64,000 nucleotides of DNA from JASHPR01 sp963833885 (GCA_963833885.1 CAWHZU010000023.1:186001-250000), one strand, 5' to 3'. Positions 41,504 to 50,291 are shown, counted from the stretch's first letter. Notes: generated from the letters alone by a model not told the origin. A program made the numbers and translations.

Positions 41504-41516
41504 ACGGGAGTCGAGC

Positions 41517-42875
41517 ATGCGCCAGTCACCCATGGCCGGGTTTGTCGAGCAGCTAGCGGCCAAGTACGAGATCCCCGGCGTCGCGGTTGCGATTTGGACG
41601 AAGGGCAAGGAGTACGTCACCTGCCATGGGGTTACCGACCTCGATCGCGCGGAACCGATCGAACCGGGAACCCCGTTCCTGGTCGCCTCGGTCACCAAGA
41701 CCTTCACGGCTACTGCGATGATGCGCCTCGTCGCGAGCCAGCAGGTGGACCTGGACGCCCCAGTCCAGCGCTACTTGCCCGACTTCGCAGTCGCCGACCT
41801 CTCCGCGTCGGCTGAGATCACAGTGCTCAACCTGCTCAACCACACGGCCGGACTGGACTTGCGGTCACCCGATCAGCCCGATGAGAGCGACAGTGCGCTC
41901 GCCAGCTACGTATCGGCCTTGCGCGACCAGCAACTCATCGCAGCTCCTGGTGAGCGCGTTTCTTACAGCCAGAGCGGATACAACGTCGCCGGGCGAATCA
42001 TCGAAGTCGTCACCGGTATGACCTACGAGCAGGCAATCGCGGCCCTGCTGCTCGAGCCCCTGGCCCTGCGGCACAGCACGTTCGCCCCCAGAGAGGCCAT
42101 CGCCGAGCCTGTCGCGATGGGCCACAACGTGTCGGCAGACGGCACTCTTGCGGTCGCTGCGCAGTGGAAAGGCACCAGGGCCAACAACCCCGGTGGCGGC
42201 CTCGCTGCTTCGATCTCGGATCTTCTGACGTGGGCACGGTTCCACCTGAGTGATGGCGGCTTTGTGCTGCCAGCCAACGACCTTCACCTGATGCGGAAAC
42301 CGACCGCGACACTGTCTGGCAGCTCACTCGGCGACGCGGTCGGGATCGGCTGGTTCCTCCGCAGCATCGACGACGTCCACGCGTTCGGTCATGCCGGCTC
42401 GGCGAACGGCCAGTTCGCCGAGATTCTGCTAGTCCCAGAAAAGGACTTTGCGGTGATCACACTCGCCAACAGCGGCCCGGATAATGGCCTCGCTTTCAAC
42501 AGAGACATCGTCAGGGCCGGATTGGAGAGCGTTGCGGGACTGCACGAACATAAGCCGAAGCTGATTCGCTACAAGAGACGCCAGGCCGACGAATACGCAG
42601 GCGTCTACGAAAACGAGACCATGCAAGCCGTCTTTTCAAACACCGGCAAGGCACTCACTGCCACGTTTGCCATCAAGCCGGCCGTGCGGGCGAACGCCAC
42701 GGCAGAACTACCCCCCGACATGCCCGCCGCCCCAATCGCCCTAATCCGGGGCGAGCAAGATCACTATATGGTTACCGACGGCGGCCTGAAAGGGCAACGC
42801 GGGTACTTCAGCCGAGACCCATCCGGCAAGGTTACCTCAGTCGACATGGCCGGCCGGGTCTTCTCCCGATCGTGA
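41517..42875 (+). CDS. serine hydrolase, beta-lactamase family (class C-like)
   Basis: 452 residues from ATG 41517 (GGGAG, spacer 6). S-x-x-K is SVTK at about residue 59, Tyr motif YSQSGYN at about 149, and the third motif is HAGSANG in place of KTG. The 100-residue C-terminal lipocalin-like part (YAGVYENETMQAVFSNTGKALTATF) is common in ClcB/EstB-type esterases. No signal peptide. Probably releases or modifies a small ester whose presence is sensed by the divergent TetR protein. The base composition is slightly lower in G+C than neighbours. Confidence 0.9.
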   Translation: MRQSPMAGFVEQLAAKYEIPGVAVAIWTKGKEYVTCHGVTDLDRAEPIEPGTPFLVASVTKTFTATAMMRLVASQQVDLDAPVQRYLPDFAVADLSASAEITVLNLLNHTAGLDLRSPDQPDESDSALASYVSALRDQQLIAAPGERVSYSQSGYNVAGRIIEVVTGMTYEQAIAALLLEPLALRHSTFAPREAIAEPVAMGHNVSADGTLAVAAQWKGTRANNPGGGLAASISDLLTWARFHLSDGGFVLPANDLHLMRKPTATLSGSSLGDAVGIGWFLRSIDDVHAFGHAGSANGQFAEILLVPEKDFAVITLANSGPDNGLAFNRDIVRAGLESVAGLHEHKPKLIRYKRRQADEYAGVYENETMQAVFSNTGKALTATFAIKPAVRANATAELPPDMPAAPIALIRGEQDHYMVTDGGLKGQRGYFSRDPSGKVTSVDMAGRVFSRS

Positions 42876-43033
42876 ACCAGTTGTTCCCGGCGGCCCACTG
42901 CATACTTCGGCCGGTTCGTTATCAGGACATTGACGCGCTCGTCAGCCAGAAATCGATCGATCAGATTGTCCGCGTCGACGGTCCAGACCATGGCACCGAT
43001 TCCGTGCTCACTGCACAACTTCAGGACACCCAA
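42873..43033 (-). pseudogene. C-terminal relic of a glycerophosphodiester phosphodiesterase
   Basis: GIGAMVWTVDADNLIDRFL then ERVNVLITNRPKYAVGRRE is the closing strand-helix of GDPD enzymes (V-x-x-W-T-V and the ITNRP motif), but the preceding 200 residues are missing: a TGA lies immediately upstream in frame and there is no start codon. The remnant runs antisense into the end of the serine hydrolase gene. Confidence 0.7.
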
Positions 43034-43065
43034 TCAGCCAGCTGAGGTCAAGGTGCCCGATCGCC

Positions 43066-43103
43066 TTATCAAACCAGGCTAATTGGCATTGCCCCTTGGG
43101 GGT
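43066..43103. repeat. left copy of an imperfect direct repeat around the GtrA gene
   Basis: The stretch CTTATCAA...AGGCTAATTGGCATTG...CTTGGGGG matches 44210-44245 at most positions. It lies just past the GtrA stop codon. Could be an attachment-type duplication or paired regulatory sites. Confidence 0.6.
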
Positions 43104-43107
43104 GGCC

Positions 43108-44082
43108 TTAGATTGCGCCATCGGCTGCATATGCTGGCCAGCGCGACTGTGGCGAGGGCGGCATTGGTTTCCACACCCACCTCCTGTACGAGCAGTAGCG
43201 GAAGAGGCTGCCGAGCCCGATTCCAGTCACCAGGGCAACGTTGTACGGAAGCTTGCCGTGCAGGTCCAGTACGGAGACACTGAACCCGAGGCAGGCGAGC
43301 TGGATGGCCAGCCCGCCGGTGGTCAGCATCAAGAACAGGGGGCCCTCACGAGCGACGGTGCTGCGCTGACGGCGCCGGAATGTCCAGGATCGGTTGCCTG
43401 CATAAGAGACGACGACGGCCATGGCGGTGGCGATCAGATTCGACGTGAGCGGTCCCGCACCCGCCTGGAAGTGCAGCAGGACAGCGCCAGCGTCGGTAAC
43501 CAGGAAGGCGGATGCGCCGACGAGGCTGAACGCGACCAGCTCAGGGCTTAGCTGCCGGAACGTGCCAGCGGCCAGGCGCACGAGCCTTCTCGGCCGCGAG
43601 GCACCCCCAGAGTGCCGGTGAGCTGGCGCAAGCTGAGCGGCCCCAGCGGGCGTTGCCGCCGGCCGCCACACCCATTTCTTGTATGACCAGTAGCGGAACA
43701 AGGTGGCCACTGCGATGCCGCCGCTGACAGCGAGACCGTAGGACAGCTCGCTGTCCAGGTGGAGCGGGTAGGTGAGCACGACGGGCACCTCGGAGACGGC
43801 CACGCTGATGCCGTTCACCCCGAAGAACAGGGCGGTCTCCCGCCCCAGGCCTTTGCGCTCACGGCGCCGGTACGTCCAGTAGCGGTTGCCAACGAAAGTA
43901 ACCGCGGTGGCGATCACGCTGGCTATCGCAAGAGAGCTGAGGCGGCCCAGCCCAGCGTGGTAACGCAGCAGGTAGACCACTCCGTAGGTGACCAACAGGC
44001 CGACAAAGCCGACCACACCGAAGCGGGCCCCCTCGTGGATAAGATCGCGGAACCTGGCATACAGCGAGCGCACGAAAGTCAC
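43108..44082 (-). CDS. double GtrA-domain membrane protein
   Basis: Start placed at GTG 44082 (weak ribosome site; more upstream codons are open), giving 324 residues. Two GtrA/DPMS modules in tandem, each of four helices: residues about 15-145 (RFGVVGFVGLLVTYGVVYLL, FVGNRYWTYRRR, FRYWSYKKWVWRP) and about 185-315 (AFSLVGASAFLVTDAGAVLL, YAGNRSWTFRRR, FRYCSYRRWVWKP). Most family members have one module of 130 residues. GtrA proteins help flip lipid-linked sugars across the membrane for cell-wall or teichoic-acid glycosylation. The gene lies between two imperfect direct repeats and among gene remnants. Confidence 0.85.
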   Translation of the reverse strand: MTFVRSLYARFRDLIHEGARFGVVGFVGLLVTYGVVYLLRYHAGLGRLSSLAIASVIATAVTFVGNRYWTYRRRERKGLGRETALFFGVNGISVAVSEVPVVLTYPLHLDSELSYGLAVSGGIAVATLFRYWSYKKWVWRPAATPAGAAQLAPAHRHSGGASRPRRLVRLAAGTFRQLSPELVAFSLVGASAFLVTDAGAVLLHFQAGAGPLTSNLIATAMAVVVSYAGNRSWTFRRRQRSTVAREGPLFLMLTTGGLAIQLACLGFSVSVLDLHGKLPYNVALVTGIGLGSLFRYCSYRRWVWKPMPPSPQSRWPAYAADGAI

Positions 44083-44209
44083 CCGGACGAGCGTAGCCGC
44101 ACCCGGCCGCTGACACCCGACGATACGGCCCTGGCTACAATCCAGACCGCGCCACTTACCCAAGTTTGATCTTGTTCCGGCGTGTCGGGACTGCAGCCCA
44201 AGTCATAGC

Positions 44210-44245
44210 TGATCAACTTAGGCTAAGTGGCATTGACCCTGGGGG
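44210..44245. repeat. right copy of the imperfect direct repeat around the GtrA gene
   Basis: CTGATCAA...AGGCTAAGTGGCATTG...CCTGGGGG, about 1.14 kb from the left copy and in the same orientation. It stands about 130 bases upstream of the GtrA start. Confidence 0.6.
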
Positions 44246-44339
44246 CTGCGTAGCCAAGGACTTCGCACAACTGCTCGTAGGGCAAGTCCTTTACCAGCGT
44301 CCCAGGGCAAGAGGAGTCATTGAGCACTCAATCGGTGCA

Positions 44340-44564
44340 TCATTCAGCGCCGCGCCTTGATTCCGGATAGCCCTCCTCGCCAACCATCCCGTCATAAGGC
44401 CGGGCGGCCAGGATGGTATCAAGGATCAATTGCTCCGCTGCGCGGTCCATCTCGGTCACGAAGTCGGTGGGCGAGGACTTGGTCGACGCTCGCAGCGTGC
44501 GCGCAGGCGTCTGGATGGCCATGGAGCCAGCCTCGGTGGCTGCCCCGCGGGCAAGATCCAGCAT
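44340..44564 (-). pseudogene. N-terminal relic of an inositol monophosphatase
   Basis: MLDLARGAATEAGSMAIQTP then LRASTKSSPTDFVTEMDRAAEQLILDTILAARPYDGMVGEEG is the family's start, with the K-T/S-S-P-T-D-x-V-T-x-x-D signature and the metal-binding E of GEEG. The protein stops eight residues later, while a whole enzyme has about 260. No ribosome site is evident, and coding similarity extends a few residues upstream of the ATG. Confidence 0.7.
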
Positions 44565-44597
44565 GGCTCGCGCGTCCGCATCTGAGATCGTCGTGCC

Positions 44598-45446
44598 TTA
44601 CCTGCTCCGCGGCATATTCGCTTGCGCCCGGACCATCGACAAGCGGGGGTCACCCAGTTGGCGCCCGCGCGCATCGAACATCGACGCGAGGCGCCCACGA
44701 ACGCCGTCTGGGACGAAGCGCCAATTGCGGAGGTCGCGCCATACGTCCACCGCGGCCAGCATCGCGACGTCCGCGACGCGATCGCTTTCGATCGTTCCCG
44801 TGTTGCTGCGTAGCAGCTCGTCTGGCATGACGACCGTAAGCACAGGCCATTCTGCTGAAGCGACGAGGTCATCCAGCATGGCGCGGAGTTCTCGCATCTC
44901 GTCAGGCGGAACGTTCCAGACCTCAGCGCCGCGCTCGAGGAGCTCATCCTCGCTTCGCACGTAGACCGCGCACCCCACCGGGGCGGTCTCGAGACCGGAC
45001 ATGATCTCGGGCAGTACCCGTTGATCGGTGAGCGACCACACATTCCGCCTGATGGCTGATTCATTATCAGAAAGATGCCTCGCGAACTCGAGCCGTGCCC
45101 CGATAACCTCGGGGTCGGCGGGAGTTCTGTCGAGGGAAAGCGGAACGCTGTATCTGACATCGATATATCCATAGCCGAGAGCATCGGCGAGCAGCGCCCC
45201 AATGTACTCGGCATGTGCATACGGGCAGCCAAGAATCAACAGGTTGGGAACGGCCGGTGACGCGTTTGGTGCGGGAGGCCTGGGTCTTTCATGCTGCGGG
45301 ATGTTAAGAATGAGGCTGGGGCGTGGCTGTGGCCAGTCATGTGCCTCTTGCTCCCGCCAGCGGGCGCCGAAGACCCGGGCCGATTGCCCGACGATGCGAG
45401 TAACAAGCGCGCGGAGCTCTTCCTCTCCATAGACCTCGCGGTCAAT
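44598..45446 (-). CDS. unknown protein with possible ATT start
   Basis: Coding character extends up to codon ATT at 45446, which overlaps the upstream TGA as ATTGA; no ATG, GTG or TTG occurs between there and a TTG at 45239. Full length would be 282 residues; the TTG would give 213. The sequence has an arginine/proline-rich segment (HERPRPPAPNASPAVP), then a clear Rossmann-like beginning (NLLILGCPYAHAEYIGALLADALGYGYIDV), then a helical acidic middle and a C-terminal region with VWRDLRNWRFVPDG. No family recognised. The preceding gene encodes an HTH protein and shares this overlap, so the two are probably coupled. Confidence 0.5.
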   Translation of the reverse strand: MDREVYGEEELRALVTRIVGQSARVFGARWREQEAHDWPQPRPSLILNIPQHERPRPPAPNASPAVPNLLILGCPYAHAEYIGALLADALGYGYIDVRYSVPLSLDRTPADPEVIGARLEFARHLSDNESAIRRNVWSLTDQRVLPEIMSGLETAPVGCAVYVRSEDELLERGAEVWNVPPDEMRELRAMLDDLVASAEWPVLTVVMPDELLRSNTGTIESDRVADVAMLAAVDVWRDLRNWRFVPDGVRGRLASMFDARGRQLGDPRLSMVRAQANMPRSR

Positions 45447-45834
45447 GCTGAGCTCGCCTCAGCGTGAGCTGAAGAGGGATCTCGCTGCTGGCGAGGAGGA
45501 TACCGGCCAGCCGGGCACCCGCGTCGGAGAAGGCCAGCTCGGCTGCTCGCGATACTGCCCCTTCGATTTCACCGAGTGCATTGCGCAGCTGATCCGCTAC
45601 TTGCATGGCGTGCGCCTCGGCACGCAGTTCTGGCGGCAGCACGTTGCCCAGCTCGAGCTGAACTGCCTGACTGACGCCGGTCAATTCCGCGAATGACGCA
45701 AGGCGCGACAGCTGAGGCGGGACTTCGCCGGACAGCCATCTCTTCAGCGTCGTATTGCGCAGCCCGAGCTGGCTCGCCGCGGAATTTATCGTGATGCCAC
45801 GGCGCTCGAGTGCCCCCGGATCGCCGCGCCCCAC
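45442..45834 (-). CDS. XRE-like HTH protein, 5' end uncertain
   Basis: The part with protein-like character starts near GTG 45834: ERRGITINSAASQLGLRNTTLKRWLSGEVPPQLSRLASFAELTGVS, an XRE-type helix-turn-helix, then a helical C-terminal half ending TLRRAQH. A good promoter and a ribosome site with ATG (45847) lie directly upstream, but that ATG is in another frame, which suggests a lost or added base near 45840. Longer upstream open frame to 46014 lacks a ribosome site. Likely regulator of the unknown gene downstream. Confidence 0.5.
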   Translation of the reverse strand: MGRGDPGALERRGITINSAASQLGLRNTTLKRWLSGEVPPQLSRLASFAELTGVSQAVQLELGNVLPPELRAEAHAMQVADQLRNALGEIEGAVSRAAELAFSDAGARLAGILLASSEIPLQLTLRRAQH

Positions 45835-45894
45835 ACAGGCCAGCCATGATCCTGCTCCAGGTGGTGCCGTCCCAGCGGGTCTTGCGCCTCCACA

Positions 45895-45923
45895 GCTATA
45901 TTCTGTTCCGATCGAGCTGGCAA
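45895..45923 (-). promoter_or_regulatory. sigma-70-like promoter for the HTH gene
   Basis: On the minus strand TTGCCA (45923-45918) and TATAGC (45900-45895) are 17 bases apart. Transcription would start near 45888, about 40 bases before the GGAG-ATG at 45847. Confidence 0.6.
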
Positions 45924-46025
45924 GAGATTGCCGACATGCAGCACTGTACTGCCGCCATTTGGTTCGATCAATGGCCGTCGTCGATGTCGCCCGGCCACCG
46001 TCAACCTTCGCCATCCGCTTCGCGC

Positions 46026-46278
46026 ACGCCGCACGTCAGAGTTGGTGCCAAGAAGACGAAGCACAATGGCCATGAGCGGCGGCCCAGCCCAGTTGTCTTA
46101 GCGCTGGTTGTGGCGGGATGCCTCGCCGTAGTCGTGATCGGCCTGTGCGCCCCGGTTGCCAGGGCGGAACTGATCTTGCCCGTCCTGCCCGGGCTGATCG
46201 CTCTGGCCGCGGCCTGGCTCGGCCATCCCGCGCTGGAAAGGCGGAACTCCGGTGAGAGAGCCAGCGGCCGGAGTCGGC
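46026..46278 (+). other. possible remnant of a small membrane protein
   Basis: One frame reads two clear hydrophobic stretches (PVVLALVVAGCLAVVVIGLC and LPVLPGLIALAAAWLG) ending in charged residues, but no start codon or ribosome site precedes it, and it runs into the convergent gene. It could be a relic or a chance ORF. Confidence 0.2.
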
Positions 46279-46728
46279 CTAGCCGACGGGAAGCACCTCG
46301 AATGCCGGGTGCTTGGGGGCGATGGCACGGATCTGGTCATCGCTCGAGTCCGGCCCAACGCCCTCGAAGAAGACCCCGACCTCCGCCTTCCACCGCTTGA
46401 GGTAGGCGCGCAGCACCGGCACCTTCTCGTCGTCGGTGAGCTCCCGGCCGCGAAAGCCCTCGGCCCGCCTGCCCAGACGCAGTTCACCGGTGCCGATGAC
46501 CCGCAGGTTACGTACCCACTGGGTCTCGCCGCGCGGCGCAACGAGGTACCGGCGGTCGTCGTAGCTGAGCAGGTTCACCGGCGTGGTGCGCCACTGGCCG
46601 CTCGTCCGGCCCTTCACCGCGAGGACCCGCGAGCCTAGAACGCTGATGCCCTGCCGGGTGAGGAACGCCACCAGCTGGTTGAAGACGTTGCGCGTGAACC
46701 AGCCGGGTGCGCGGTAATGATCGGACAC
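46279..46728 (-). CDS. F420/FMN deazaflavin-dependent nitroreductase (DDN-like)
   Basis: 149 residues from GTG 46728, with TAGGCT seven bases ahead implying a leaderless transcript. FTRNVFNQLVAFLTRQGISVLGSRVLAVKGRTSGQWRTTPVNLLSYDDRRYLVAPRGETQWVRNLRVIGTGELRLGRR is the full FDOR-B split barrel (K-G-R-x-S-G, R-T-T-P, R-G-x-T-x-W-x-x-N-L-R). Members reduce small molecules with F420. The C-terminal region (EGVGPDSSDDQIRAIAPKHPAFEVLPVG) is a family tail. Confidence 0.9.
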   Translation of the reverse strand: MSDHYRAPGWFTRNVFNQLVAFLTRQGISVLGSRVLAVKGRTSGQWRTTPVNLLSYDDRRYLVAPRGETQWVRNLRVIGTGELRLGRRAEGFRGRELTDDEKVPVLRAYLKRWKAEVGVFFEGVGPDSSDDQIRAIAPKHPAFEVLPVG

Positions 46729-46778
46729 GCCAACCAGCCTAACGAAAGAGCCCGTCCGCGTGGGACCCTGGCTGCAGG

Positions 46779-47093
46779 GTGCAGCGGGTGAGTCGCCCAC
46801 AGCCGGAGAATCCCCCGGACTTGGAGCGAGGGCTGGTGCTCAACGATCTGGAGTACGACGACAGCGAGTCGCCTGCGATCGGCCTGGTGCCCGACGGCGT
46901 CTCGTGGGACGAAGTGCACGACCACATAAAGATCGCGCATCACCCGCTCCTGGTACTGCCGGCGGACGGCGACCAGTACGCCGGGGCCTACTGGGCAGAC
47001 ACGAAGATGGTCGTCGCCGAGGATCTTGGATCCGATCAGGACCAGGCGGTCGAAGAGTTCCGCGAGTTCCTACGCGAGCGCGGCGAGGCTTAG
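46779..47093 (+). CDS. small acidic hypothetical protein
   Basis: 104 residues from GTG 46779. LVLNDLEYDDSESPAIGLVPDGVSWDEVHDHIKIAHHPLLVLPADGDQYAGAYWADTKMVVAEDLGSDQDQAVEEFREFLRERGEA is acidic (composition near pI 4) with a possible alpha/beta fold. No known domain; not part of a clear operon, although an alpha/beta hydrolase gene follows 53 bases later on the same strand. Confidence 0.55.
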   Translation: MQRVSRPQPENPPDLERGLVLNDLEYDDSESPAIGLVPDGVSWDEVHDHIKIAHHPLLVLPADGDQYAGAYWADTKMVVAEDLGSDQDQAVEEFREFLRERGEA

Positions 47094-47145
47094 CGCCCAT
47101 CCTGCAAGATCACCTCTGGCGCCGTCGGCAGGTAGCGTGTCGTCC

Positions 47146-48072
47146 ATGGCTGCTCCAGTAAAGGTGCGCACGGCCACGGTGCGGGCTAACAACGTCGAGT
47201 TCGGGCTGCTCGAGGCCGGTTCGGGTCCGCTGGCGCTGTGTCTGCACGGGTTTCCTGACACCGCCCACACCTGGGAGCTCCTGCTGCCGGCCCTGGCCGA
47301 CGCCGGATTCCACGCGGTGGCCCCGTTCATGCGCGGCTACGCGCCGACGGCGATACCGGCCGACGGCGCCTACCAGGTCGGTGCGCTCGTTGCCGACGCG
47401 GTGGCCCTGCACGAGGCCTTGGGCGGCGACGGGGACGCGGTTCTGATCGGGCACGACTGGGGGGCTGAGACCGCGTACGGGGCGGCCGCCTTTGCCCCCG
47501 GCCGGTGGCGGCGGCTGGTGACCCTGGCGGTACCGCCGTCCGCGCTGGATGCGGTGATATTCAGCGACTATGAGCAGCTGAAGCGGCTCTTCTACACGTT
47601 CATGTTCCGTGACCCGAACGGGTTCGCCGATGCGGTCGTGGCCCGCGACGACATGGCGTTCCTGGACAAACTCTGGGCCGACTGGTCGCCCGGCTTCCCG
47701 GCCAGCGATCATCTGGCGCTGGTCAAGGAGTCCCTGCGCGAGCCCGCCAACCTCGCGGCCGCGATTGGCTACTACCGCGCTGCGGGCGGCTACTACCGGG
47801 CCCTGGGCATCGATGACCCGCCAGCGGACTCCTCCAATGATGCCGGGCGCTACGCGGCCGAGCAGGAGGCCGCCGGCCAGCAGGCGCCGCAGCCCACGCT
47901 GTACCTGCATGGAGCCGACGACGGCTGCATCCGGCTGGAAATCGCGCGCGGCACACCGCAGTTGCTCGCGCCCTCCTCGCGCATGGTCGTGATCGAGCAC
48001 GCCGGTCATTTCCTGCAGCTGGAACGACCCGGAGAGGTCAACGATCAAATCCTCGAGTGGGTCACACGCTAG
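47146..48072 (+). CDS. alpha/beta hydrolase (epoxide hydrolase-like)
   Basis: 308 residues from ATG 47146 with TAGCGT about 9 bases ahead. HGFPDTAHTWELLLPALADAGFHAVAPFMRGYAPT is HGxP plus the RGYxxS-like loop; the nucleophile is D in LIGHDWGAETAYGAA; a later Asp-acid region (HGADDGCI) and HAGHFLQLERP complete the triad. D as nucleophile indicates an epoxide hydrolase or haloalkane dehalogenase rather than esterase. YYRAAGGYYRALG suggests the cap domain. No partner. Confidence 0.85.
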   Translation: MAAPVKVRTATVRANNVEFGLLEAGSGPLALCLHGFPDTAHTWELLLPALADAGFHAVAPFMRGYAPTAIPADGAYQVGALVADAVALHEALGGDGDAVLIGHDWGAETAYGAAAFAPGRWRRLVTLAVPPSALDAVIFSDYEQLKRLFYTFMFRDPNGFADAVVARDDMAFLDKLWADWSPGFPASDHLALVKESLREPANLAAAIGYYRAAGGYYRALGIDDPPADSSNDAGRYAAEQEAAGQQAPQPTLYLHGADDGCIRLEIARGTPQLLAPSSRMVVIEHAGHFLQLERPGEVNDQILEWVTR

Positions 48073-48195
48073 AAGAGGAGCACACGACCACGTACGCCTG
48101 AACGGCGTCCCGCCAATCGGTAAACCCATATATCGCAATTGATCTTCAGATCCGGTGGAAGATGTGTAGCGGGCGGGTTACAGCGTGGAGGCGCC

Positions 48196-50140
48196 GTGGC
48201 TGGGGGGTTCCGCGAGGACGCTGATGGCTTACTGCCCAGCTTCGCCGTGGGCTCGCGGGTGGCCCAGTACCGGCTGGAGAAGCGGGTCGGCGCGGGCGGA
48301 ATGGCCGTGGTGTTCCGCGCGTGGGACGAGGGGCTGGACCGGTGGGTGGCGCTGAAGATCCTGGCACCGGCCCTGGCGACAGACGAGGTGTTCCGGCGCC
48401 GCTTCCTCCGCGAGGCGCGAGCGGCAGCGGCGGTTGATGATCCGCACATCATCCCGGTGTTCGAGGCCGGCCAGGCGAGCGGAGCGCTGTTCATCGCGAT
48501 GCGGTACGTGCCCGGCGGAGACGCCCGGTGCCTGGTCCGCCGAACGGGCGGGCTTTCGCCGGGGCGGGCGGCGGCGATCGTGTCGTCGGTGGCGGCGGCC
48601 CTGGATACCGCGCACGCCGCGGGGCTGGTGCATCGTGACGTCAAGCCCGCGAACATCCTGGTGGATGTGCGGCCGGGCTGGCCGGACCACGCGTATCTGT
48701 CGGATTTCGGGCTGAGCAAAGGCTCGCTGTGGTGGAGCGGGCCGAGCGGACAAGGGCAGTTCATGGGGACCCTTGGTTACGCCGCACCAGAGCAGCTCGC
48801 GGGCAAGCCGCTCGACGGGCGCGCGGACCAGTACTCCCTGGCTTGCTCGGCGTTCGAGTTGCTGGCTGGCTCGCCGCCGTACCCCCACGACGAGCCGGGA
48901 GCGGTGGTTTGGGCTCACATGTCGGAGCCGCCGCCGTCGCTGACGTCCCGGCGCCCAGAACTCCCGGCGGCGGTCGACGGCGTGCTGGCCAGGGCGCTGG
49001 CCAAGAAACCGGACGACCGTTACGCCAGTTGCCGGGCCTTCGCAAGCGCGCTCTCCGCCGCGCTGGACCTCGCCCCTCCCAACCGCGAAGCAGTGATCAG
49101 CCTGGAGTCTGATCACTGGCAAGACGAGAGCACCTGGCCGAGCAGCGCCGAAGCTGAACAGGCCAAAGACGTCCCAGTGGCGGCCGCTGCCGCCGCGGTC
49201 TCCCGGGCCCGCCGGGCGCTTCGGGTAAGGCCGAGGCTTCGCCTGAGCGTGATCCCCGCCGCAACGCTCGTCGCAGTGCTGAGCGTCTTCGGCGCTCTGG
49301 CGCAGTTCGGTTCTTTCGGCCCAATGCCGATATCCCGGCGACGGTCCCCGCGCAACTTTCTGCGCGCAGCTACCTGGGCGTTTATCTGCCCGGACGGCCT
49401 CTATTACCGGCGCGTCGCGGATTTCACGGCCGCCGCCGACAGGAAGCCGAATCTCGTCGAGTACGCCGTCAACTGGGGCGAACCGTTCGCAACGTCGTTC
49501 GACAGGGATCTTCGAGCACGGAGACATACCGCTCGTTCAGATCCAGTCCCACCGGTGCTCTCGCTGGCCTCGATCGCGGCCGGCGACTTATGACGTCTAT
49601 CTGCGGCTCTACGCCGACAGCGTGCGCGACTTCGGTCACCAGGTGGTCATCGGCTTCGGGCACGAGATGAACGCACCCTGGTACTCGTGGGGCTACACGC
49701 ATACTCCGGCATCCACGTTCGTGGCGGCCTGGCGGCACATCGTGACGATGTTCCGCAGCCAGGGCGCGGACAATGTCACCTGGCTATGGACTATCGAGGC
49801 GGATCAGCCTGGTACCGGCCCGATCAAGTCCTGGTGGCCGGGCGACGAATCTACGTCACCTGGGTCGGGATCGATGGCTTCTACACGAAGCCGTCCGACA
49901 CCTTCAGCAGCGTCTTCGCCTCGACCATCGATCAGGTACGAGTCTTCACCGACAAGCCGATCCTGCTGGCCGAGACCGGCGTTGCGCGTCAACGCCAACC
50001 AGTACGCCAACATCCTCAACCTGTTCAACGGGATCGCTCGGTACCAGGTGCTCGGGCTGGTCTGGTCCGACACGGGCGACTGGCGCCTCGAGGGCAACCC
50101 CATGGCCGAGGCGGCGTTCCGGGCGAGCGCACCAGACTGA
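48196..50140 (+). pseudogene. Ser/Thr protein kinase fused to GH26-like domain, broken by several frameshifts
   Basis: GTG 48196 (TGGAGGCGCC ahead) opens an intact PknB-type kinase: VGAGGMAVVFRAWD, K of VALKIL, LVHRDVKPANIL, DFGLSKG, GTLGYAAPEQ. A membrane segment follows (LRLSVIPAATLVAVLSVFGALAQF). The remainder reads as a glycoside hydrolase family 26 domain (SYLGVYLPG, RVADFTAAADRKPNLVEYA, VIGFGHEMNAPWYSWGY, TWVGIDGFYTKPS, KPILLAETGVAR, NILNLFNGIARYQVLGLVWSDTG), but these pieces lie in three frames in the order A, C, A, B, A, B, A, B. At least five shifts are needed. Whether this is decay or poor assembly, the intended protein is a transmembrane kinase with an extracellular mannanase-like sensor. 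Confidence 0.7.
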
Positions 50141-50291
50141 GCTGGTACCTACTCGGCCTTAATGCGAGCCGTTTGCTGTTCCGCTGTGCCGGTGGAACCG
50201 CGTGAAACCGGCGTGAAACCGGGGTGAATCCCGCTGCATGCACTCTCTACGTGAACGTGGCCGCCAGCCACAAGTAACGGAAGGAGAGGGC

